Shown here: piece after piece, positions 57,410 through 64,000 of the stretch
How the letters are laid out: every line of letters starts with the position of its first letter
Position numbering within the stretch: position 1 is the stretch's first letter
NCBI RefSeq assembly: GCF_018069875.1
Contig: NZ_JAGQDF010000003.1
Span: forward strand, 186,001-250,000
Direction: 5' to 3'
Source of the DNA: Ideonella alba
Lineage (GTDB): Bacteria; Pseudomonadota; Gammaproteobacteria; Burkholderiales; Burkholderiaceae_C
DNA length: 64,000 nucleotides
Program-made: the position numbers and the translations under genes
The notes under the pieces: generated by a model
What the model was told of the DNA's origin: nothing
Databases searched by the model: none
The model's input: only the letters and a program-made list of their open reading frames with translations

Positions 57410-60094
57410 ATGCCGTCACCGCTTCAACTGTCCGCGCAGGTGCTGCAGAGCCTGCCGCACTGGCTGGCCCATCCGGACCAGGTGCTGCCCGAGGCGCTGG
57501 CCCGGCTGGACCCGGATGCGCCCTGGCACGCGCTGGTGCAGCCGGTGCAGGCGCTGCCGCCCGGCGCGCCCGCGCTGGCGCTGCCGTTGCTGTCCACCGA
57601 GCGCCAGACCGCACCCGCAGCGCTGGCGGGCGGCGCCTGGTCGGCCGCCGCGGCCGCCAGCGCGCAGCTCTCCCTGAGCCGACTGGACCGCCCACTGCGC
57701 GACGATGGCCGCGTGCCGATCGAGCTGGCCGTGCGGCTGGATCTGCAGGCGCAGGCCGGCGGTCACGCCGCGGCCTCGGTGCTGGCCGTGGCGGCCGATG
57801 CCGCCTGGACCCAGCGGCTGGTGCTGCGCTGGCAGCAGGCGCTGGACCCGGCCGTGCCGCTGGGGGCGGCCCTGGTTGATCTGCTGGCGCACGGCGCCTG
57901 GCCGCAGGACCTGGCCGGGCTGGTGGCCTGCGCCCAGGACCCGCACTGGCTGGGCCTGCAGCTGGCGTGGGACGGGCAAGCCCAGCTGGGCCTGCAGCTG
58001 CGCAGCACCTGGGACGCCGTGGGCTGGCAGCTGGCGCTGGACGGCGCGTCGGCGCGCCTGGGCCTGTCGCTGGGCCTGGCCGGCACGCTGCGCGCCGAGC
58101 GCGACACCCAATGGCAGTTGTCGGTGACGCCGCAGACCGCGGACGACGGCACGCCCCTGCTGGCGGTGGACCTGCACGACCTGCGCACCCGCCAGCGCGA
58201 TGCGGCGCTGACACTGTCGGCCAGCGCCGACCTGTCCGATCTGGCCGCCCAGGCCGAGCAGGCGCTGCAGCGCGCCAGCGGCGCAGTCGAAGCGGCACTG
58301 CTGGACCGCCTGGTGCGCCCCGGCCAGGCGGTGGTGGCGCGGCTGGAGGCGCTGGTGGCGCAGGCCGTGGATGGCCCCCCCGCCGCGCTGGCCCAGGTGC
58401 GCGACGACCTGGCCCAGGCGCTGGACCAGGCACTGCCCGAGCTGCTGGCCGATCAGGCGCTGGATGCCGCCCGTCTGCCGCCGCTGTTGCAGGCGCTGCT
58501 GCAGCGCCTGCCGGTCCCGGCCGCGCGCCTGCCGGCGCTGGTGGAGGGCGCCGCCGCCTTGGCGCAGGCGCAGCTGCAGGACGCGCTGCAAGCCCTGAGC
58601 ACCGCCTGGCAGGCGCACAGCGCGCCGCTGCGCGACACCTTCCTGGCCCGCCTGGGCGCGCTGGGCGCGCAGTTCGACCCGCTGCCCGAGGCTGCCGATG
58701 CGGCACAGGCCCTGGCGCTGGCGCGCGAGGCCCTGCAGCGCTACGCCGCGCAGCGCCAGCGCCTGCAAACCGCCTTGCAGCAGGCGCAGCGCCAACGGCT
58801 GGCACTGACACTGGCCGGCCGCTGGCAGCAGCAGCGCGCCGACGAGGCCATGGTCTCGCTGCGCTTGGCCCTGCACACGCCGCCCAGCGCCGCGGAGCAG
58901 CAGCTGCAGGCGGCGCTGTGCAGCGGCCGCCTGGCGCGCCTGGGCCCGCTGCTGGAGGCCGCCCGTGCCGACGGCAGCCTGCAAGACGCCCAGGGCTGGC
59001 TGCAGGCCAGCGCGCAGTCGCTGAGCGAGCAGCGCGTGAGCCTGGACCTGCCCGATGGCCAGATCGGCAGCCAGAGCCGCTGGTCGCGCAGCCTGCAGAT
59101 CCGCACCGCGCTGGGCAGTGGCGAGCTGATCGGCGGGCGCGCCGAGGCCGAGGTCGAGACCGCCATCGCCCACCGCTGGAAGCAGCGCAGCGCGCGGCTG
59201 GGCGTGCAGCTGGCGCTGCTGACCGACGCCCCGGGCGGCGCGCTGCGCCTGGCAGTGGCCCTGGACGGCGGCTTCGTGGCCGAGCGCGAGGGCCGCGCCA
59301 CGCGCCAGCGCGTGCAGGCCCTGCTGGACGACCTGGCGCAGGCGGGGGTGGTGCCGCGGCGCGACCTGGGCCACTGGCTGGGCCTGAGCCCGGCCGAGCT
59401 GGACAGCGCCGACTGGCGCGACCTGCGCCTGGCCTGGCCGCTGCACCTGACGCCCGCGCAGTGGCAGCGCTTTGCCGATCAGCCGCCACAGGCGGTGGAC
59501 CGCGTGAGCCTGGCCGCGCTGCTGCCGATCTTCGCCCGCCGCTACGCCCGCGACGCGCTGTTCTCGGACGACCCGGTGGCCGACCTGTGCGACCTGGCCG
59601 GCGGCCCGGACGACGAGGCGCTGCTGGCCTGGCTGCGCCGCTTTCCCGAACGCTATGTGGACCGCGCCCGCGTGGCCACCGAGGCCCCGCGGGTGAACAT
59701 CGTGGCCACCCACAGCGGCGGCCTGGCCGACCGCGGCACGCGCCAGTACCTGATCGCCCAGCGCCTGGCGGCCACGGTGCTGGCGCCGTCGCGGCTGCAG
59801 GCCCTGGCGCGCCAGGCCCAGCAGGCGCTGGACGGCCTGCCGGCGCCGCTGGACCCGGCCGCCGCGCGCGCCGCGCTGGACCCGCTGCTGCAGCGCATGC
59901 AGCAGGTGCTGGCGCCGGTGGCGCTGGCCAGCGAGACCTGGCTGGCCATCGGCCTGGGCGGCGCGGCCGATGAGCCCGTGGCCTGGCCGCTGGTGGGCTT
60001 TGCCGCGGCCATGGCGCCGCTGGCCGGGCTGCCGGTGCCGCCGGGCTTCCTGCCGGTGCTGCAGTGGGGCGAGCAGACCCAGGTGCTGGCCTGA
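57410..60094 (+). CDS. Large cytoplasmic protein of unknown function
   Basis: The 894-residue protein has no signal peptide or membrane helix and is very rich in Ala, Leu, Gln and Arg. The first 260 residues alternate hydrophobic and polar residues as in beta-rich domains (for example VPIELAVRLDLQAQAG and LLAVDLHDLRTR). Residues about 270-560 are long amphipathic helices, and the last 330 look globular, with a conserved-looking NIVATHSGGLADRGTRQYL. I recognise no domain. The ATG at 57410 has GGGAG upstream; a GTG at 57392 is an alternative. It is followed after 110 bases by a NarL-type regulator gene in the same direction. Confidence 0.6.
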   Translation: MPSPLQLSAQVLQSLPHWLAHPDQVLPEALARLDPDAPWHALVQPVQALPPGAPALALPLLSTERQTAPAALAGGAWSAAAAASAQLSLSRLDRPLRDDGRVPIELAVRLDLQAQAGGHAAASVLAVAADAAWTQRLVLRWQQALDPAVPLGAALVDLLAHGAWPQDLAGLVACAQDPHWLGLQLAWDGQAQLGLQLRSTWDAVGWQLALDGASARLGLSLGLAGTLRAERDTQWQLSVTPQTADDGTPLLAVDLHDLRTRQRDAALTLSASADLSDLAAQAEQALQRASGAVEAALLDRLVRPGQAVVARLEALVAQAVDGPPAALAQVRDDLAQALDQALPELLADQALDAARLPPLLQALLQRLPVPAARLPALVEGAAALAQAQLQDALQALSTAWQAHSAPLRDTFLARLGALGAQFDPLPEAADAAQALALAREALQRYAAQRQRLQTALQQAQRQRLALTLAGRWQQQRADEAMVSLRLALHTPPSAAEQQLQAALCSGRLARLGPLLEAARADGSLQDAQGWLQASAQSLSEQRVSLDLPDGQIGSQSRWSRSLQIRTALGSGELIGGRAEAEVETAIAHRWKQRSARLGVQLALLTDAPGGALRLAVALDGGFVAEREGRATRQRVQALLDDLAQAGVVPRRDLGHWLGLSPAELDSADWRDLRLAWPLHLTPAQWQRFADQPPQAVDRVSLAALLPIFARRYARDALFSDDPVADLCDLAGGPDDEALLAWLRRFPERYVDRARVATEAPRVNIVATHSGGLADRGTRQYLIAQRLAATVLAPSRLQALARQAQQALDGLPAPLDPAAARAALDPLLQRMQQVLAPVALASETWLAIGLGGAADEPVAWPLVGFAAAMAPLAGLPVPPGFLPVLQWGEQTQVLA

Positions 60095-60204
60095 GTGCGG
60101 TGAGAGGGCGGTCCGTCGTCAGTTTTGACGAAGCGTGCGGCGCTGGTTGCGCCAACATGGCCATGACACGCTGGCCCCGCCATTGCCTGACCCGAGAACC
60201 CCAG

Positions 60205-60891
60205 ATGCCCACCGATGACCCCGTCCGCCCGATCCGGGTTGCGCTGGTCGAAGACGACCCCGCGATCCGCCAGCGCCTGAGCCAGGCCATCCAGGCCACG
60301 GCCGCTTTCGCGCTGGTGGGGCAGTTCGGCACCGGCGCCGAGGCTGTGGCCTGGATGCGCCAGCACCCCGCCGACGTGATGCTGGTGGACCTGGGCCTGC
60401 CCGACTGCGACGGCGTGGATGTGGTCACCGCCTGCCACCGCCTGCAGCCCGACTGCCAGCTGATGGTGGTGACGATGTTCGCCGACGAGCGCCACATGCT
60501 GCAGGCCTTCGAGGCCGGCGCGTCGGGCTACCTGCTGAAGGACGGCTCTGACCGCGAGCTGGTCGAGCATGTGCAGCACCTGCACGCCGGCGGCTCGCCG
60601 ATCTCGCCGCTGATCGCGCGGCAGATGCTGCGGCGCTGGCAAGGCGATGCCGAGCGCCACCGGCCTGCCGCCGCCGCGGCGCACGCGACCGAGATCGAGC
60701 CGCTCACCGCCAAGGAAACCGAGGTGCTGGACCTGGTGGCCAAGGGCCTGACCTATGTGGAGGTGGCGGCGCAGCTGGGCGTGGCGGTGTCCACCGTGCG
60801 CACCCACGTGCGCGGCGTGTACGGCAAGCTGGGCGCGCACAACAAGACCGAGGCGGTCTTCGAGGCGCGCCAGCTGGGCCTGATCAGGTGA
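60205..60891 (+). CDS. NarL/FixJ-family response regulator
   Basis: The 228-residue protein has a receiver domain (about 8-125: VEDDPAIR, phospho-acceptor in MLVDLGLPD near 66, and YLLKDGS) and a LuxR-type helix-turn-helix (about 160-225: LTAKETEVLDLVAKGLTYVEVAAQLGVAVSTVRTH split over two helices). I chose the ATG at 60205, which begins just before the receiver domain; longer upstream readings run into the previous gene. The convergent 7TM-DISM kinase gene overlaps its 3' end by 8 bases and is the likely partner. Confidence 0.92.
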   Translation: MPTDDPVRPIRVALVEDDPAIRQRLSQAIQATAAFALVGQFGTGAEAVAWMRQHPADVMLVDLGLPDCDGVDVVTACHRLQPDCQLMVVTMFADERHMLQAFEAGASGYLLKDGSDRELVEHVQHLHAGGSPISPLIARQMLRRWQGDAERHRPAAAAAHATEIEPLTAKETEVLDLVAKGLTYVEVAAQLGVAVSTVRTHVRGVYGKLGAHNKTEAVFEARQLGLIR

Positions 60892-62722
60892 CCGGCAGCT
60901 GCAGCGCCACGCGCGTGCCGCCCGGACCGCCGCCGATCTGCAGCTCGGCCCCCAGCCGCTGCGCCCGGGCGCGCATGTTGCGCAGCCCATGGCCGCTGCG
61001 GCCGGGTTCGTCCAGGCCGCGGCCGTCGTCCTGCACCGTCAGCTGCAGGTGGCGCCCGCGCAGTGCCAGCCGCACCTCCACCGTGCGGGCGCGGGCATGC
61101 TTGATCACGTTGGTCAGCGACTCCTGCGCGATGCGCAGCAGCTGCAGCGCGGCGTGCGGCTCGATCGGCGGCAGCGCCTCGGGCAGGTCGAACACCCACT
61201 GGCCCTGCACGCCGAAATCGCGCAGCCGCGGCTCCCAGCGGTAGCGGAAGTTGCCGAACACCGCGCGGAAATCGTCCTGGCCCGAGGTCAGCGCATCGAT
61301 GGCCAGGCGCATCTCGGCGATCGAGTCGCGCAGCAGGCTGGCCATCTGCTCGCCGCTCAGGTCGCCCCGCTCGGCCTGCGCCAGACCGGCAAACAGCTGC
61401 GAGCCCAGGCCGTCGTGCAGCTCCTGCATGATGCGCTGGCGCTCGTCGGCGGCGGCGCGCGCGGCCTCGAGCGCGGCGATGCGCTGGTAGCTCTGGGCGA
61501 TCTCGCGCTCGCGCGCCTGAACCCGCGCCTCCAGCGTGGCGTTCACCCGCTCCAGCGCATGCAGCGAGCGCACGAAGCGCTCGGCCAGCGTGGCGCCCAT
61601 CACCACCAGCATCAGGGTGGCGGCATGGTGCAGCAGGAAGAAGCGGTGGGCGGTCCAGTCGGGCAGGGTCTGGATCAGCCAGGGGGCGTCGCGCGCCAGC
61701 AGCAGGTCGTGGGCGCCGGCCAGGAAGGTCATCAGCAGCGTCAGCGCCATCGCGGTGGCCGACAGCGTGCGCCGCCTGAACGCGCCGGTGATGGCCGCCA
61801 CCAGCGCCACCGCGCCCAGCGGCAGCAGGCCGGTCACCCAGACCCCGTCGGCCAGACGGTCGGTGCCCACCAGGTAGGCCAGCGGCCCCAGCCCCCAGTA
61901 GGCCAGCAGCGCGCGGCGCAGCAACGGCCGCAGCCAGCCCGCCTGGTGCAGCGCCAGCAGGCACAGGCCCACCACCAGGCCGCCAGTGCCCACGTAGTAC
62001 AGCAGGCGCCACAGGTCCCACAGGTCGTCGCGCCAGGTGTCGATCGTGAAGGTGGTGGAGCGAAACGCCCAGGACAGCGCCGCCATGCCGAAGTAGCCGT
62101 ACACCAGCTCCGAGCGGCGCCGCCACCAGACGAACAGCGCCACCGAGCCGCCGGCCAGGCACAGCGCGATGGCGATCACCGGCATCGCCCGCGCCACGAA
62201 GGAACGCCATTCGTAGGCCGTCTGCAGCGCCTGCACCGGCCCGATGCCCAGGCGCGGCAGGATGGTCTTGGGCGGGTAGTGCGCGGCCGAGGCGTGGATC
62301 ATCAGCTCGTTGCGGCCGCTGCGCAGCAGCTGCGGCGGCAGCAGCAACAGGTGCGGCCGCTCCCAGCGCACGCGCAGGCCGGGGGCGGTGCGGTTGACCT
62401 CGGCGATGTGGTGGCCGTTCAGCCAGATCGAGCCGCCGCCGTACAGGTAGGGCAGGTACAGCGCGTGCGACGGTGCGCGGTCGGCCACCGTGAACTCCAC
62501 CCGGAACCACGCCGCCGGCGTTGCCCAATAGGCCGGCAGCGTATCGGTCTGCCAGCGGGCATCGTCGGCCGTGGGCCGGGTGTCGTCGGTGCTGAGCAGC
62601 ACCTGCGCGGCGCGCAGCGTCTGCACGCCATCGTCGTCGGGCCCGGCCAGCGCCGGCGGCGCCCAGCCCAGCCACCATCCCCCGAGCAGGCACAGGCCCA
62701 CCCACCGCATCAGGTACTGCAT
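60884..62722 (-). CDS. 7TM-DISM-type sensor histidine kinase
   Basis: The 612-residue protein has a signal peptide (about 1-26), a periplasmic jelly-roll-like sensor domain (about 30-180, with GGGSIWLNGHHIAEVN), seven membrane helices (about 188-390), a coiled-coil linker and a HisKA_3/HATPase module. The phospho-His is in ELHDGLGSQLF near 452, and the ATP site has ESLTNVIKHA and DDGRGLDE followed by GHGLRNMRARA. This is the NarX-like type that pairs with LuxR-type regulators. The sensor domain may bind carbohydrate. An ATG at 62710 is an alternative start. Confidence 0.9.
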   Translation of the reverse strand: MQYLMRWVGLCLLGGWWLGWAPPALAGPDDDGVQTLRAAQVLLSTDDTRPTADDARWQTDTLPAYWATPAAWFRVEFTVADRAPSHALYLPYLYGGGSIWLNGHHIAEVNRTAPGLRVRWERPHLLLLPPQLLRSGRNELMIHASAAHYPPKTILPRLGIGPVQALQTAYEWRSFVARAMPVIAIALCLAGGSVALFVWWRRRSELVYGYFGMAALSWAFRSTTFTIDTWRDDLWDLWRLLYYVGTGGLVVGLCLLALHQAGWLRPLLRRALLAYWGLGPLAYLVGTDRLADGVWVTGLLPLGAVALVAAITGAFRRRTLSATAMALTLLMTFLAGAHDLLLARDAPWLIQTLPDWTAHRFFLLHHAATLMLVVMGATLAERFVRSLHALERVNATLEARVQAREREIAQSYQRIAALEAARAAADERQRIMQELHDGLGSQLFAGLAQAERGDLSGEQMASLLRDSIAEMRLAIDALTSGQDDFRAVFGNFRYRWEPRLRDFGVQGQWVFDLPEALPPIEPHAALQLLRIAQESLTNVIKHARARTVEVRLALRGRHLQLTVQDDGRGLDEPGRSGHGLRNMRARAQRLGAELQIGGGPGGTRVALQLPVT

Positions 62723-62925
62723 CTTCTTGTACTCCCTTGGCGACGGGCCATCCCCAGCCCGCCGGCGCGCCGACCGCGCACGCGGATGATGGCGCGGAAC
62801 GCCTGCCTGCGGAATGGGCCGAACGGCTGAGGGGCCCCGCCGCCTCCTCAATTCGGATGACGTGGTGAGCACCGCCGCCACCAACAATCGCTCGTCACTG
62901 GTTCACCCTCTGCCGCCCCGCCGAC

Positions 62926-63558
62926 ATGCCCGCTGCCATTGCCGACCGACTGATCACCCGCGCCCGCTCTGCCCTGCTGCAGCCCACGCTGTACTTCCTG
63001 GGCCAGGGCGGCCACGACCCCGCCAGCCCCACGCCATCGGGCGAGGACCGCATTGACCTGGCGAAGGGCAAAGGCGAGCAGTACGACAAGGCCCGTGAGC
63101 TGGCCCACCAGCTGGGCATCGACCCCTGGACGCTGGGCCCGATGCCCGCCTGCGACTGCTCGGGCCTGGTGTGGTGGATCCTGGGCGAGCCGCGCGCCGA
63201 CCGCAACACCGACTGGATCCATCAGGATGCACGCGGTACACATGAGCGCATGCGCACCGTGAGCACCGGGCGCGATCTGGTGGGTCGCCCGGGGGACCTG
63301 CTGGTCTACGCGTCGAACCCCGGCGCCAGATACGGCCACGTGGCCTTGATCACCGAAGTCCTGGCCGGCCCCGGCCAGGACGGCCCGGCCACCCGGATGA
63401 TCCATTGCTCGGTGGACAACCACCGCCTGCCCGCGCCGCCTGGCGCGCGCGTGCACAGCGGCATCGCCGAGACCGACGTCGAGGTCTACCGCCGATTCCA
63501 TTCGGCGGCCCACCCCGAGTGGTCCAGCCTGGTGTGCCGGCCGTGGTTGCTGGACTGA
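62926..63558 (+). CDS. NlpC/P60-like cysteine hydrolase domain protein
   Basis: The 210-residue protein has the NlpC/P60-type core: nucleophile Cys in ACDCSGLVWWIL near 76, a GDLLVYASN segment and the catalytic His in YGHVALITEV near 140. Proteins of this fold cut peptide cross-links in peptidoglycan or act as amidases. There is no signal peptide and no cell-wall-binding domain, so it may act in the cytoplasm, be exported by a special system, or be an effector. It precedes a second gene by 16 bases, probably in one operon. Confidence 0.75.
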   Translation: MPAAIADRLITRARSALLQPTLYFLGQGGHDPASPTPSGEDRIDLAKGKGEQYDKARELAHQLGIDPWTLGPMPACDCSGLVWWILGEPRADRNTDWIHQDARGTHERMRTVSTGRDLVGRPGDLLVYASNPGARYGHVALITEVLAGPGQDGPATRMIHCSVDNHRLPAPPGARVHSGIAETDVEVYRRFHSAAHPEWSSLVCRPWLLD

Positions 63559-63574
63559 ACGAGGAGACCTGTTG

Positions 63575-64000
63575 ATGAGCGACACCACCCTGCACGGCGC
63601 CGAGTACGCCGTCCGTTGGGACCCCGCACAGGGCGGTCCCACCGAACTGGCCGCCGTGGCCGAGGCGTTGGGTCTGAATCCGCGCAAGACACAGCAGGCG
63701 CGTGTGGGCTTTCTGCACCTGGTGCAGCCGACCGGCTTGCCGTCTGGCTACCGCCTGATCGGTCGTGAGCGCATCTTGGTGAAGGGAGGTCAGGAGACGC
63801 CCGAGGTGATGCTCAAGCTGCGCGGCCCCGACCCCTGGCCCGCCGCGGTGGCCCACTGGCCGCCCCGCCTGGCGCACCGCGCCGAGCTGAAGTTCGAGGT
63901 GGACGTCTCGTGGCTGGGCCATGCACCCAAGCGCGCCCTGTCGATGAGCCTGACGGTGGACGGTGCCCTGGCGGTGCAGGTGTTGCCGGCATCCTGGGTG
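63575..64000 (+). CDS. Hypothetical protein, truncated by the window edge
   Basis: The frame is open for 142 codons from an ATG with GAGGAG upstream to the end of the window. The product is hydrophilic, with HLVQPTGLPSGYRLIGRERILV and a FEVDVSWLG stretch, and has no signal peptide. I recognise no family. Its close spacing to the NlpC/P60-like gene suggests a common function. Confidence 0.65.
   Translation, partial: MSDTTLHGAEYAVRWDPAQGGPTELAAVAEALGLNPRKTQQARVGFLHLVQPTGLPSGYRLIGRERILVKGGQETPEVMLKLRGPDPWPAAVAHWPPRLAHRAELKFEVDVSWLGHAPKRALSMSLTVDGALAVQVLPASWV

Noticed and set aside
57416-60497. Long minus-strand frames opposite the orphan protein gene and reaching the NarL regulator.
   Set aside because: The products are Pro/Arg/Ala-rich without domains. 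The plus-strand frame has normal codon bias and ends just before another real gene.

Overview
The window is about 70% GC, dense and strongly codon-biased. Its gene content (DUF3149, an IorAB-type molybdoenzyme, a general porin, QseBC-like and FNR-like regulators, an Lgt-like/TlpA fusion) points to a betaproteobacterium of the order Burkholderiales, probably a free-living relative of Rubrivivax, Ideonella or Sphaerotilus. I see no rRNA, tRNA, CRISPR array, complete insertion sequence or phage. This placement rests on gene content, not on a marker gene.

Left edge (1-1361): a small operon resembling hvf/bufferin RiPP-metallophore loci, with an HvfC-like (DUF2063) protein, a zf-HC2 protein, a secreted Cys-rich peptide built on CSKKDGG repeats, and a DoxX protein. 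The modifying enzyme, if present, would lie just outside the window. Then come a 14-repeat kelch-like secreted protein (1455-4625), uup, a DksA/TraR-type zinc-finger protein, a class II glutamine amidotransferase, an M14 carboxypeptidase, a porin, and divergent iorAB (10743-13501).

Signalling block (13603-24973): a PAS histidine kinase, a twin-receiver response regulator, a TIR protein with about seven membrane helices, and a convergent hybrid kinase. After pyrF come an ECF sigma factor and a Ser/Thr kinase with TPR-like repeats.

Middle (24992-36245): purB, a glutathione transferase, a secreted subtilase with a clear terminator, an FMN-dependent glutamate-synthase-family protein, PBP1A and a small cytochrome c. 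A lower-GC patch (about 34725-36245) holds a HEAT-like secreted protein and gene fragments.

36246-48018: an OmpR-type two-component system transcribed towards an HtrA protease, with tandem TTCAT boxes upstream of htrA; a membrane TlpA; DUF3149; an FNR-like regulator with an FNR box at its own promoter; secreted proteins; an S9 peptidase; and an uncharacterised pair of lipoproteins divergent from an outer-membrane barrel.

48040-57092: the most coherent system, a nine-gene leftward operon. It encodes a BMP-type substrate-binding protein, two permeases, biuret hydrolase (BiuH), a double ABC ATPase, a second BiuH/triuret-hydrolase-like cysteine hydrolase, allophanate hydrolase (AtzF), HpxZ and a GntR/FCD regulator. 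I read it as import and complete mineralisation of biuret, and possibly triuret, to ammonia and CO2, with a TTGTATACC operator candidate upstream.

Right edge: an 894-residue orphan protein, a NarL-type regulator converging on a 7TM-DISM kinase, an NlpC/P60-like protein and a truncated gene. Recurring regulatory features are FNR boxes and four promoters whose -10 hexamer sits exactly 6 nt from the start codon, suggesting leaderless mRNAs.
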